64,000 nt of DNA from Geotrypetes seraphini (taxonomy: Eukaryota > Chordata > Amphibia > Gymnophiona > Dermophiidae): positions 26,583,241 through 26,647,240 of the forward strand of contig NC_047094.1 of the NCBI RefSeq assembly GCF_902459505.1, given 5' to 3'. A model generated the notes under the pieces. It was not told where the DNA came from. It saw nothing but the letters and a program-made list of their open reading frames with translations, and did not search any database. Positions 10,447-24,600 of this stretch are shown here, piece by piece. Every line of letters begins with the position of its first letter. Positions within the stretch are counted from its first letter, which is position 1. The translations under genes and the position numbers were made by a program.

Positions 10447-11299
10447 CCTATTAGCGTCTAACTCAGCTTAGTAAAGAGGCTCCTGAATTAGACAAGTAAC
10501 AGCAGCAGAAGAGTTATCTGCAAATTTGGAAGTTAACAGGCATTTTCTTTCTGGGCAAACACACACACAAGCTTCCACTGCAGACATCCACCCTTTTAAC
10601 AGGTTTGTTCTACTTAAAAAGTGGAAACAAGACTTATCATGCAGATTTTATATATAATATACCAACAAAATTATTCATTATGGCTTTTAGCTGCCATATT
10701 GCAGTTTAATATATAAAAGTTTGTCCAAATCGGCTGTAGAATTGTTCCCAAGCTTAAAGTACACATGACACACTGGCCAACACTGATAGCCATGTTTAAT
10801 TTAAAAAGAAAAAAAAAAGGGGGAGGGGACACAAAAATGTAAGAATGCTTACAGCCAACCAATAATAAATTAGTTCAAAATGTAATGCTTTATTACACAA
10901 TGGAGTCATGTGCATGTGGTTGTGTTAACTGTAGTGTTTCATTGTTCACTAGTGGAATTTGTTTCTTGGCTAAGTAGCTGTGCTTAGAATTGAACAGGTA
11001 TAAAAAAACACATTACTTGTTAATGTAACAGACAAACCAAGTAGAAAAAGACATTTCTACACAACAGTTGCTAATAATTTAAATAGTGTCAGGGCCCCAA
11101 AACCTGGGGCTGATCAATAAAAGGTAAAGATCTGACCTTGTTTTCAAACCTCATATACAAATAAATTATCTTAGAAAGAATTTTTAGCTTAACTTAAATT
11201 GCACCTAGAAAGGTATGAGATTAAACTGGTACCTAGTTAAAATAAAGGATCACTACAGAGACTGAGAATCAGAAACAAGTGACATCTTAGAGACAAGTT

Positions 11300-11470
11300 G
11301 TTCCCAACCCTGTCCTGGAGTACCATCAGGCCAGTCAGGTTTTTCAGGATAGCCCTAATGAATATGCCTGGAGCAGATTTGCATGCCTGGCACCTCCATT
11401 ATACGCAGATCTCTCTCATGCATATTCATTAGGGCTATCCTGAAAACCCTCCAGGACAGAATTGGGAACC
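11300..11470. mobile_element. Palindromic MITE, 'aatatgcatgaga' family, copy 1
   Basis: The arms 'gttcccaaccctgtcctgga' and the facing 'tccaggacagaattgggaac' pair, with inner arms 'caggatagccctaatgaata' and its inverse. The family recurs at 18429-18607, 48290-48468 and 52850-53043. This copy lies in the presumed MOSMO 3' UTR, so an mRNA reading through it could form a long hairpin. Confidence 0.85.
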
Positions 11471-11740
11471 AGTTATAGACTAACCAATTTACTGAGCCAC
11501 AAGGTGTCACGTGCCTCTGTAATTTTGTCACTCCAGACTAACACATCAACCCCCCCTTTCCAAAGGTTTCTTTTTACAAAGAATGAGGTATACTTGAAGA
11601 CTTTCACCTATACTGCCTTCAGAGAAATGGCTTTTTTTTTTCGGCCGAGTTTTAAATTTTACACACCACAGTGTTTTGCTAACAAAGCATTCGGCTTTCT
11701 CTTCCAGGAATTGTTCATATGTACATAGTATACTACATTA

Positions 11741-11742
11741 GC

Positions 11743-11773
<31 letters not shown>

Positions 11774-11800
11774 TATTTATATAAATATAAATATAAGGAA
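11741..11800. repeat. Poly(A) and (TA)n microsatellite
   Basis: An A-run at 11742-11756 is followed by alternating ta to about 11795. It lies within the presumed MOSMO 3' UTR. Confidence 0.9.
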
Positions 11801-12426
11801 GAGACCACCCTATTTACCCTTCCCCAACACACTATTTTTGCTTTTTCCTATACAGAAAGCAGAAGAGTGGACACAATACTTTTGTTATTACATTTTTACA
11901 TGTTCGAGAACAGGTTTTGATCTGTTGGCTTCCTGGTGCCATAACGACTGATCGGTCCATTTTGGTGCTAAAGGACTCTTGAATACATAAATTGTCCGTT
12001 TTTTAAACAGTGAGGCCAGCCCCACCTGGACTTGCCTTGCAACCTTACGCATGTACCACAATGTTCATAAATACTCTGACATTTCAAAATTAATTGTTAG
12101 ACATTAAAAAAAAAGAAAACTAGCTAACAGTAACTAACAGAGTAGATATGCTTCTCTGTGTAAAGCAATTCTTCATCGGTTCCTATCACAGTGCAGACCT
12201 GACTGCATGAGTGTGCTCAGGAGTTCAGTCAATGCTGTTTGTATTTGGTTCTGGAAAAGGCTCTCCCTTTTGTCCAAAGTGCATAGTGAGAACAAGTCCA
12301 AACATTCGGCTTTTAGTAATCCCTTCTTAGCATCCTCCTGAGAATGCAACTCATTCTGTCTTATTTCTTTCTATTATCCTCCCCCCCAAAAAAAAGCCAA
12401 AAACAATGGATTTGCAGTTCAAATAT

Positions 12427-12611
12427 TCAGCCCGGTAAACAAACTTTGCCGGCAAACAAAAGTCCCACTATAGTGAAGAAAATGGATAAGACAAAGAGTA
12501 CATATGATGAGCCCACAACAGTATTATTGGGCAATTTATATGGTTGACCTCCAACTTCGTTAATATAAAATCCTATAGGGAATATTAGGGCTGCCATACA
12601 GAAAAGGATCA
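12427..12611 (-). CDS. MOSMO: MOSMO coding exon 3 (terminal)
   Basis: The acceptor CTTTTGCAG precedes the exon, which opens with TG ATC CTT and completes Met107. It encodes residues 107-167, the rest of transmembrane segment 3, the NNT-containing loop and segment 4, ending KVCLPG then TGA at 12429-12427. The 3' UTR follows directly. Confidence 0.97.
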
Positions 12612-15600
12612 CTGCAAAAGAACAGAAAGATATTAGTCAACATAATGAAAAACTGCAGGGAATAGCATCCTGCCATTACTACTGTGCACCTTATACTTTA
12701 TTGTCTAGAGGTCTAAATCAACCAAGAAGTGACAAACAACCAAAAATCAGACTTAAACTGATGACTATGTCCAAAGAAAAAGGGGGGTCTTTGATGTCCT
12801 AACACAGTGCTTGCTTAAACTCATACTTTTGGAAAAGAAATGCTTATGCACATTGGGTTCAAATAGGAAAAATTACACTTTCTATGTTTGATAATTTGTT
12901 TTAAAAATATATATACATTCTCCTCCTTGGAGATCACCTGAAGAACATCATTTTATCCCAGATCAGATGCACCTGATCCAATATATGGAGAAGATGAAAA
13001 CTCTTCCCCTCCATACCTATTTTCCTCTCATTAAGAACTTTGGCCCAGATTCTCTATATGGTGTTGATATCGGCGGCCGCTGAATGCATGTCAATCATGC
13101 AGTGGCACCGTATACAGAATCGTGCCTCCAGGAAAGATAGACGTTGGAAATGAAGGCAAGGATTTTCCAGGCCTACGCTTCTGGTGCCTATCTGTGGCAG
13201 AGACCTCCATTATGGGATTCAAGGGCAAGTTGGATGCACACCTCCTTGCAAATCACATTGAGGGATACAGGTAAACAAGGACTCATCTGGGAACACCTAG
13301 GTCTTCATCAGGAAGCACCTAGTTAAGCCTCCGCGTGTGCGGGTCACCGGACTAGATGGACCAAGGGTCTGATTCGGTGAAGGCATTTATGTTCTTATGT
13401 GAATTATGCCTCTGTAGGCACTCTAGGCCACGTAACACCACTTCCAGCATTAGGCGGCCTAAAGCACCTACAGAATTGCAATTTCTGAATCCCATATCAG
13501 CTTTCCCAATCCCTCCTCCACCCCCAAATGTGGGAAAGATAGGGATCATCCTGATCAAAGCTTAAGTTCTTTGAGGACCATACTCAGGCCCTTGGGGACA
13601 AAGTTGAACGCATACATCCCAAATCATAATCTTTTTTCCGTCAATTCAAGGGAAAAGCCTGTCTTGAGCCTCTAAAAGCCCTAACACACAAACATTTATG
13701 AACAAAGCTTTCCCTCCTCTGCCCAGAGTTCCATATCTATCCAGCTTCCCAAACAATACCCCCATAGGATAGGCCATAACACAGGTTTGCAGAGAATGTT
13801 ATTTGAATATTCCATGATAGTTATTTAAAAAAATTCCCACGCTATATTCTGCATATTCTCCTAACTAGCTACTTGTTTGTCTCCAGTGATTTCAGGGGGC
13901 AATTGTGCTAACCTCTGTGGTGTCTAACACCACCTCAAAAATTAATTTGAGTTTTTATTTATTAGAACTGGTGTGGGCAAAAGCAATCCCCAGTTGCTCC
14001 TGCCATTTCCATTCTCAAAATGGCAGCTGCAACCTCCTGTTGCAGTCTTGTGAGGTCGCTTCTGTCATTTTTACAACAAAGCCAGTGGGGATAGGAGCAA
14101 CTCAGGATGCTCCTGCTCTGAAGAGGCCACTAGACCTAGAAGGTAGGCCCAGAGAAGACCTATGGTTTTGGTTTCAGTTCAAACTGAGCAGTGAATTTCG
14201 GCTGAAGATTCGGTTTTGAATGGAATCAAAACTGCTGGTTTTGGTCAGCCTCAAATTTTGGAACATTTTGGAATGTTCTCATGTGTTTGTAGCTAGCATT
14301 TTTCCTAAACTGTATTTTGAAATCCACATATGTAATCTTACTTCTTCATTTAAACACACGTCTTCATGCTCACACCAGTCAAAATGGCTCTGGCAACAGA
14401 CATCATCTTTAAACTATCCCGGAGCCAATCAAAAAATAAAGTTAATTCAAACCACCAAGGTGGACCAGATAGAAAGTCCCAGGTAGAGACCTTGTCATTA
14501 CATTGAAAATTGATACTGATTGTAATTTGACCTTTGTGATTTATGCCATTATATGTCCCTGTGATAAAGTTTATATTGGATAGACTAGCAATCTATGAAA
14601 GTGCAGCTGAATTAACATAAATCTTGCATTAATACTCATAATTCTTCATCCCCATTAGTGCAACATTGGCATCAGCATTCTATTTTTAGATATGTGATGA
14701 GGATAATAGATTTTGTTCAACAAGGGTAAGAGGAGGGTGGTAATTATGATAAAATCTTACATTATACGGAGCAATGATGGATCTTTGATTACAAACTGTG
14801 TCCCCTTGTGGGCTGAATGAAGAACTGAAATGAATATCTCGTTTAGGAAGAGTGAATTGACTATCTTCTGATTGGTTCCGAATAGTTTAAAGATGATGTC
14901 AGACACTGGACACATTTTAACGGTAGCGAGTTATAGCTGGTGTGAGTATGAAGATGTGTATTTACATGTTTAAATGTACAATTACATATATGGAAGTTTG
15001 GACAATGCAGATAGTAAGTTAATCTGTTCTGTCTAAGAATATCTGCTTTAGTTTAGAAGGATGCAGCCTCCTCGGGGGAAAACATAAAGTTATGTCGGAA
15101 ACCAGTTTGGATTGTCAGCTACTAAGCAAGCGGTTTGGAAGTAACAGCTAACAGAGAGGAAAGTTGGAAGTGTTCCATCCTTGAAAAACGATCAGCACGA
15201 TTCCAATAGGTCCAGCTAGATTTGAGTTTATCATTTGGAATACCAGAAGCTATCAGAAAAGAGACAAACTACACTAGATTCAGAAAAAACCTGAAGACTC
15301 ACCTTTTTGACAACTAACTATCTCAGTTTCTGTATAGCATCCCCTACGTCTAAGTCCCTCCTCTTATCTCTTCATGTCCTCTTCCCCTCCTTCTTCTCCC
15401 CTCCCTCTTTGATCTGTCGCCTTGAGCCTGTATAGGTATGTTGCGACTCACAAATGGAAGATTAGATTAGAAATGTGATGATGAATATTGGATGGACTGA
15501 TGACTATGTGACTTTGACCCAATAAGTTGGTGATTGGATCTAGTCTGGTGTATGCCATCTGAGGGTCCAAAAAGAAAAGTTATTGTCTGCATCATTTCAT

Positions 15601-18600
15601 TAATTTGGCTATCATTCACATCCAATAGCATATCACCACCCCTAAACAAATAAATCCAGGGGAAAAGGAAATTAACTACTGTATATACTTGAATATAAGC
15701 CAAGATTTTGGGGTGAAAAAAGGGCCCAAAAATGCTTATATTCAGATCAGCGCCCCCCACCCCCCTGGACATGTTGGAGGCCTCTGCCAGGCCTGCTGTA
15801 AGATATGGTGGTCCAACAGTGGGCCAGGACAGGAAGGATCCCTTCTGCCTCCTGTCCCTGCCGACTGTGACAATTTTTACCTCCCTCCTGCCACCCCCCA
15901 AGTACCTTCCAATTATCTGGTGGTTCAGTGGTGAATCTAGCAGGAACGATCTTCTCGTGTTCGTGCTCGGTGAAGACCTGCTAGCTGAATGACTGCAGTT
16001 GAGTTCTTGCGAGTTCCGGGAAGATTGCTCCTGCTCAGTTCACCACTGGACCACCAGAGAATTGAAGAAGTACATGGGGGGACACGGGAGGGAGGTAAAA
16101 ATTGTCACAGTCAGCCAGGACAGGAGGGATTCCTCCTGACCTGGCCTACCGCGAGACCACCAGGGAATTCAAAAGATATGCGGGGGAGGCGGGAGGGAAG
16201 TAAAAGTTTTTAGAGTCGGCCGAGACAGGAGGCGGGAGGGATCCCTCCTGTCCTAGTCCACCGCTGGCCTATCAGGTCTGACAGGCAGGCCTGGTGGAGG
16301 CCTGCAAGGCATCAAGAGGGAGGGAGAGGGGACAGGGTGCAGAGCAGGACACTTGATTATTAACCCCTTCCCCCCAGCTTATATTCAAGTGAACCCTTTT
16401 TCTTTTCTTTTTGTTTGGGTAAAGGGTTACCTTGGCTTATATTCGGGTTGGCTTATATTCAAGTATATACATTATATAGCATATGTCCCTGCATCAGAAG
16501 TCCATTCTAAAATATATATACTAAACCTTTCATATATTAAAATTATGCTGAACTTATCTTTAGGAAACTGACAAAGCCTGTGCGCCCTTGTGTCCAGTAT
16601 TTGCATTATATTTAGTGAGCTCTCTATTGACTACTGTACTTTGAGTTTCTTTTGGAAGAGGCTTTCTGCTGTTATAGGGAATAGCCTGAGACTGACCACA
16701 CATACTTGGAACAACGCATTAACTACTGTTCTTTGAACGGTGCATGGTCACTTACTTCCAGTGAATGCTATCCAGCGGGCATACTTTGTGGCTTCCCTTC
16801 GCCAGTGGGAAGCCACCAGCAAACCACATGTAACAGTCAATGAAATGATTCCCATAATGATGAAAAATAGTGTGGTGACCCACTCTGGCGGGAGCCGGGG
16901 TGGAATACAGGTCCTGTCACGTCCATGGATGGTTTGACACTGTCGTACAAGGCCCACTGTGAGTGCTCCTGCCAAAACACAAGAATCATATTATCACTCG
17001 CTGGCCTAGATGGCATGATTGGGAGAAACATTAGTAGAGTAATTCAATAGTCAGCAAAACTAACTCTCTATAGCAAAGTCAGAGGCATGCACAAAAGAAT
17101 GGTAGGCATCGCTGAGTAAACTGAGAGTCTTGACCGAAAAACAGGTTTTGGGTTTTGTCTTGTTTTTTAAAAAACAAACAGAAAGTCCCGTATGATCTAT
17201 CCAATCTTTACAAATTTTGCAGAATCTACAGATGCCGTCCTCCTTTGCTGTCACCTGCTAACTAGAAATTCAGTAAGTGAACACCCATCAGGAGCTCTTG
17301 ATCTCCAGAAAAGCTATGCAAGAAATGTATTAAAATTAGTCCAATAAAAAAAGTACCACTTTATATACAGTATTACTTTTGTTACTTGATTTTTTTTAAG
17401 TTGTGCAGTCAAATGGACCAAGATTAATGGCAACAGTATTTTCACTTCATTCCAATAATACTTTCCCATGGCGAGCATGGTTACACTCCATAGCCCAGAA
17501 CAGTGCTAAATAATCTCAGAGCGAGTACTGATGACAAGATGAAAGAGAAATCATTCAAGCTGAGCAAACATGGGCAGGATAGAAGAGACCATGGATAAGG
17601 AAGTATAATATGAGTAGACAGGGGAAGAAAACAGTAAGAGATGCATCAGAAATCCTATTAATTCATTCAGTTTTCTATACCGTTCTCCCATGGGTGCTCA
17701 GAACGGTTGACATGAATTTATTCAGGTACTCAAGCATTTTTCTCTGTCTATCTTGGCGGGCTCACAATCTATCTAATGTACCTGGGGCAATGTAGGGATT
17801 AAGTGATTTGCCCAGGGTCACAAGGAGTAGCGTGGGTTTGAACCCACAACCTCAGGGTGCTGAGGCTGTAGCTTTAACTACTGTACCACTCTAGAAATCA
17901 AAATGTAGAAGTGAGCCAAGTATAGAATAATGAAGCAATTGTGACATCACTGAAGAGGTTGGCTCTTAGGCATTATGATGTCACAATATCAGCTCTGGTT
18001 ATCAGAGGCTGAAACTTTTCACACTGTTTATTTATTCAGTTTTCTATACCGTTATCCCAGGGGTGCTCAGAACGGTTTACATGAATTTATTCAGGTACTC
18101 AAGCATTTTTCCCCATCTGTCCCAGTGGGTTCACAATCTATCTAATGTACTTGGAGCAATGGAGGGGGGGGGATTAAGTAACTTGCTCAGGGTCACAAGG
18201 AGCAGCATGGGTTTGAACCCACAACCTTAGGGTGCTGAGGTTGTAACTTTAACCACTGCGTCACTCTAAAAAATCAAAATGTAGTAGAAGTGAGCCAAGT
18301 ACAGTAAAACCTTGGATTGCAAGTAACTTGGTTTGCAAGTGTTTTGCAAGACAAGCAAAACATTTGATTAAATTTTAACTTGATATACAAGCAATGTCTT
18401 GCAATTCAAGTACATACAGTATACACCAGGGCTGCTCAAGTCCGGTCCTCGAGATCTACTGGCAGGCCAGGTTTTCAGGATATCCACAATAAATATGCAT
18501 GAGAGAGATTTGCCTGCACTGCCTTCTTGGTATGCAAATCTCTCTCATGCATGTTCATTGTGGATATCCTGAAAACCTGGCCTGCCAGTGGATCTCGAGG

Positions 18601-21600
18601 ACCGTCTGGTCTGTGCATAAGCATTATTTTCTTCCTTGCACTGTCCATGTGAATGAGTGATCTATTCATATTATTGGATTTTCACTTTATTTGTGTTATT
18701 TTTGCTATTAAAATTTGATTGTAAATTTATTTTTTTTCAAAAGGGCGGTCTGGCTAGTGTTTAATAGCCTATAATAAAATCAGAAGCTACTTTCTATCCT
18801 CCATTACCCCAGGTACATTAGATAAATTGTGAGCCCACTGGGAGATAGGGAAAATGCTTGAGTACCCGATTGTAAACTGCTTAGATAGCCTTGTATAGAT
18901 CCATGGTGAGACCCCATCTGGAATACTGTGTGCAATTCTGGAGGCCGCATTACCGTAAGGATGTACTGAGGCTGGAGTCGGTCCAGAAAATGGCCACCCG
19001 GATGGTCTCGGGACTGAAGGATCTCCTGTACGAAGAACGGTTAGATAAATTATAGCTATATACTCGCTCAAGGAGCGCAGAGAGAGGGGAGACATGATCG
19101 AGACGTTCAAGTATCTCATGGGCCACATCGATGCAGAGGAGGATATCTTCTTTTCAAGGGTCCCACGGCAACAAGAGGACATCCGTGGAAAATCAGAGGT
19201 GGGAAACTGCGTGGTGACACCAGGAAATTCTTTTTCACCGAAAGGGTGGTTGATCGCTGGAATAGTCTTCCACTTCAGGTGATTGAGGCCAGCAGCGTGC
19301 CTGATTTTAAGGCCAAATGGGATAGACACGTGGGATCTATTCGCAAAGTAAAGGCAGGGGAGGGTCAGTAGGGTGGGCAGACTGGATGGGCCGTGGCCCT
19401 TATCTGCCGTTAATTTCTATGTTTCTATGTATGTTTCTATATAAATGCCTACATAAATAAATAAAATAGACTTGTTTTCTCCCTCTATGTCAAAGAGCTG
19501 CCATAAGCCTGGGACTGAAAAAGTCTCACCTTCCCTCAACTTAACATCTGGAGACACAACACTCCTGCTCACTGTACATGAATTCTGGATCTCTCAGCTA
19601 GTGCAGCTGACAATCCTTTGTGACCACCCAGCTGACTTATTTTCTTGACTTCATATTTTTAGCAGCTCATTTTCACAAACCTAATGAATTGATAATTGTT
19701 TCACAATAGAGTATTTAGCACAGAGCTGTAAAAAGACTCACTTCAGCAGCTGATTCATTCTGCTGCTCTAAGAAAATGCAGCTTTGACATATGTAATGTA
19801 ATTTATTTCTTATATACTGCTACATCCGTTAGGTTCTAAGCGGTTTACAGAAAATATACATTAAGATTAGAAATAAGAAAGGTACTTGAAAAATTCCCTT
19901 ACTGTCCCGAAGGCTCACAATCTAACTAAAGTACCTGGAGGGTAATAGAGAAGTGAAAAGTAGAGTTAGAGGAAAAATAAAAATAAAATAAACATTTTAA
20001 CAAGACAGCATTGATCTAAATACTTTGGAAGGTAGAAGAGAGGAGAGAAAGGAATAGAAGCAGAAGGGGGAGCCGTTGAACAGTAGAATTCTGGAGAAAT
20101 TTAAATGATAGAAATAGAACTAAACAAAGACAAAAGGCAAAACAATAGATAAGATTAAAGATAAATCATAAGCTGGAAAGAAAAATAAAATAAAACTTTG
20201 TCTTCAATCCACGGTTTCAGCGTCAGTGATGAAGTGGAGCAAGTAAGTTTAGGAGGAGCGACTGACGTTTCCAGAAAGGGCTTCTTCAGGGAAGAGGCTT
20301 GGCAGACAGTCCCAGGATGCCTATGTCTCCTCCCCTGCGATGTTCTCCCATCCATGCATTCCCTCCCAGACACACACATATGCAGCTTCGGCTTAGAAAG
20401 ATGCAGAAACCTCCCCCCCTCACCCTCTTTTACAAAACCGTAGCGTGGTTTTGAGTGCCAGCCACATTTTCGACGCTCATAGGAATTCTATGAGCGTCAG
20501 AGCTGTTACCGCCACAGCCAGCGCTAAAAACCATGCTATGATTTTGTAAAAAAGTGTGTGTGTGTGTGGGGGGGGGGGAATATAAATGAACAATGCTAAG
20601 GATCCTGTCTGCTTGTGGCTACCATGGGTGGAAACACACAATTAATTTCTGCATCTGCCTTTCTGCCCTCAGCTTATGCACCCTGTGGCATAGTAAAGGG
20701 GGAAGGGCGAGGGATGGTCTGCCCCAGGCACCGTCTTCCTAAGGGCACGGTACCCCTCCTCCTCTCTGCCTCCCCCTCCACTCCTTGTCTTCACCCGTAT
20801 TTTTTTTTTTTATTTCCTCGGCACGAGGTTGCTGCCCGCATCAACATCGGCACTGTGTCCTGTATATGAACATTCAGTTGAGGATGGGCTGGGGAGGGTT
20901 TCGATGGCTGGGATGGTTAAGATGGGCTGGAGTGAGCTTTGATGGAGACTCCAGTAGATGGAACCTAAGCACACTACTGGGCAGGGCTCTGGGTTTCTGG
21001 CCCAGAAATATCTAAGAGAAAGGATCATTTAAACTAAATTAATTTATGGAGCATGTATGGTTGGGCAAACTGGATGGACCACTTGGGTCTTTATCTGCTG
21101 TCATTTACTATGTTACCAGTAGATGTGTAAAAAAAAAGATTGTTTTTTTTGGATAATTAGTTTCCAAAAGTTACCGATTACTGACATCAAGCACCTCAGC
21201 AGGGTTTCAAATCACCATCCAAACACAAAATGGTCAGCACATAGGATACTAAATGAACGCTTTATTGCATAGATGTCTTTCACATTTTCATTCCTTAAGA
21301 AGCACACAAGTCCAGACCTGCCCAAGGAAGATCCGAGAAACTGGCCTTTACAATTCCTTCAGCATACTGAGATTAATATTAACTGCTGTTCAGATCATCT
21401 CATACCTCCATTTTTCTTATATGTGACCGTCTCTGGCCAAACATGACTAAAGTCAGAGAAGGTCACATATATTCATAGTTTAACACAAAAATACCATGAC
21501 AAACTAAAATAAAGCATCCAGAACCTATATTTCAGATTTTGCTCAAAATAGTTATATCATACCCGATATTTATTGCTTCTCAAGTCCTGCAAGAAAAGTG

Positions 21601-24600
21601 GGGTTTACCTTCCTTCCAACAGGTAGAAGTAGACCAAACCTTCTAGCCTTCTCTATTATAGACCAAACATATAATAACACAGGATAGATTGCTAGGGTGG
21701 AATCCTGAAATATCAAGGAAAGATCGTCATCAGGTAAGATCTAACCATACTTTCCTCTTCATCCATGCCAGACTAATCCAGACTAGCAAGATGTATCAAA
21801 AGTACTTTTATGTAGGATGGGGCATATCCCTTATATTCCCTAGAACTACTGCTCCACAGCCTGCATGCTACTTGGCCCACAGATGCAATCCATAATGATG
21901 GGAGCAAACTTGAAGCACTTTCAGGTTTCTTCACGACAAATTGACTTGAATTCCACTTAGGTGTGGCATGCTATACAGCATCATGGCTCAGCAGTCAGAG
22001 TGCCCTCCCTATAGTCCCCAGGGTCCCAGGATGGAGCCGGTTCAAACCCCAGCTCTGCCTATGCAATGCAATGCAAAGAATCGAGGAGCCACCATGTTTC
22101 TAAACCTGGAGCTCTAATAAAAGATTAATCACCTGTACATCCTGAGGCAGCTTATTAGAAGCGAAATGCTGGCCATCGTTGATGTGTGGTGCATTCTTTT
22201 CTATCACAACGAGCATTGCTCCATTGAGATTATTTAAGCAGCAGTTGCTGATAGATATTTAGTTTCCCAGTGTATTGTTGGCAAATTGAGGACTTCATTG
22301 CATTGCACAAGGCTCTTTCTTAGTGAAATATTACATGAGGAGGTTTTTTATGCCAGTGATTAAGTTTACTCCGGTTAGCCTCCCATTACTTACAATCTTA
22401 ACAATTGTTTCGGTGGAGGAGGGGATCTGAGGCTTTTTCCAACCTCGTGATGATTTTCACAGTAATGACCTTTGGATTATATGCTTGATGGTCTCTGTTT
22501 GCCTCTTTCCCAGGGAATATAGAAATATCTTCTAATAGCTCCATAGGTTTTACATGGTTTAGAGTATGATGGCAGAAAAGGGCCATCGGCCCACACGTCT
22601 GCCCACTCAAAAGAACCCTCCCCTTAAAAGAACACTCCCTCTAAGCAATTCCCCGAAGTGAACCCACATGTTTATCCCATCGTTTCTTGAAGTCGAGCAC
22701 GTTGCCGGCTTCAACTACCTGTCATGGAAGGCCATTCCAATGGTCAACCACCCTTTCGGTGAAGAAGTACTTCCTGATGTCACCATGAAATCTCCCACCC
22801 TTGAGTTTAAGCGGATGCCCTCTTGTTGCCGTAGGACCCGTAAGAAAAAGGATATCTTCCTGTAAGATATTTGAACGTCTCTATCATGTCTCCCCTCTCT
22901 CTGCGTTCTTCGAGAGAATATAACTGCAGCCTGTTTAGACATTCTTCATATGGGAGATCCTTGAGTCCCGAGACCAACCTAGTGGCCATTCGCTGAACCA
23001 ATTCCATTCTCTTCACATCCTTTTGATAATATGGCCTCCAAAACTGAACACAGTACTCCAGATGAGATCTCACCATGGACCTGTACAACGGCATTATGAC
23101 TTCAGGCTTTCAGCTGACAAAACTTCTTCGGATGCAACCCAGCATTTGTCTAGCCTTGGCTGAAGCTTTCTCCACTTCAGTGGAAGACTTCATATCTTCG
23201 CTAATGATTACACCCAGGTCCCGCAACAGTTCTTGTTAAGGTTTCACCATTTAGGGTGTATGTTCTGCTGGGGTTACTGCTACCAAGGTGCATAACCTTA
23301 CACTTTTGGGCATTAAAACTCAGTTGCCAAGTATTAGACCATTGTTCCAGTAAAAGTAGGTTTTGCCTCATAGTGTCAGGCACGATTGCGCTGTCAACCA
23401 CGTTGCATAGCTTAGCGTCATCGGCGAATAGTGTAATTTTACCTCAAAGTCCCTGAGGCAGGTCTCGTACAAAGAGATTAAACAGTATCAGACCCAAGAC
23501 CGAGCCCTGCGGCACTCCACTGGTCACTTCCGATGTTTCTGAGGGGGTACCATTTACCACCACCCTCTGAAGTCTACCACTGAGCCAGTCTTTAATCCAT
23601 GCCGTCAATGTTTCTCCTAGTCCCATCGTTTTCATCTTATTCAATAACCTACGGTGTGGGACACTGTCAAAAGCCTTACTGAAGTCCAAATACACGATAT
23701 CTAGAGACTCTCCCTTGTCCAATTGTTTCGTTACCCAGTCTGTGCTGTAAAAGTTTTGCAAGTGTGGTTTGGTGCTATACAGCGTAACAAGAGCGAGTTG
23801 ACTGAAAATAAGGAGCTTCCTCGATACAGCCCCCCCTCGGCGAAACATAGCATTATGTTGGAAGGTATATGATATAACACTTTGGAGCAGTGTTGAATAC
23901 TGAAGCAGTTATGGACAGAATCTGATCTTCAACACTATGAATAAGATAAGTGAATGAGAATTTTGTATGACTATATTGAACATTTGAAAAATTTATGAAT
24001 GAGTAGTACCTGGTGGACCAATGATTAAGTGGTTATACCTGATAAGAGAAAAGTGAAAAGTCAAATGTAAACCTGGTATTGTTCTCAAAAATCTTATGAC
24101 GCCGTGTGGAAACTGTTTTCCTTGATGTTTACATTATTCAACTTATTTACTTGGATTGTAAGTTTCCATAGATTATAGGATTTTTGAGGGTATTAATCTA
24201 TTATAAGACATTTATTAGGAGGGTTTGATAATTTAACCTGGTATTGTTACCATCTGAAGGTCCAAAGTTTTGATATCTGCCTTATACCATTGCTTTGCTT
24301 ATGGTTAGTTGATGGTTGGGACTTGAATAGGGATCACATTACTAAGACCATTACTGCTTTCACAGAGGCGTCCCTGAACACATAAGTAGTGATCATCTTT
24401 TCTCTAATCCACTGGCTATGGATGCTTTAGACGCTGTTTTTCAAGACCTCTCAAATAGGACAAAGCCAGTTGCTTTCACATACTTATTTTAAATCTTTCC
24501 CCATATCAAGATAATGCCGGGACTATCCTTCCTGTCACCCAGGGGTGAATAAAGGTCACAATGGCCTTGTTAACATGAAATGGAAGCTCTGCTTTTGGTT

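Larger units (their letters stand above)
10889..12426 (-). other. MOSMO: Probable MOSMO 3' UTR
   Basis: This stretch follows the MOSMO stop codon, has few transposon hallmarks except the palindromic MITE at 11300-11470, and is AT-rich with TGTA/TTTA-type motifs like long 3' UTRs. The first good AATAAA on the minus strand that I see is at 10894-10889. The end point is inference. Shorter or longer forms are possible, and RNA-seq would decide. Confidence 0.4.

Noticed and set aside
15467-15901. 144-codon minus-strand ORF
   Set aside because: It spans an L2 tail and the left end of a DNA transposon, so it is a chance frame.
21988-22090. tRNA gene
   Set aside because: Box A and box B are present but no convincing cloverleaf or terminator; such heads recur here as SINE starts.
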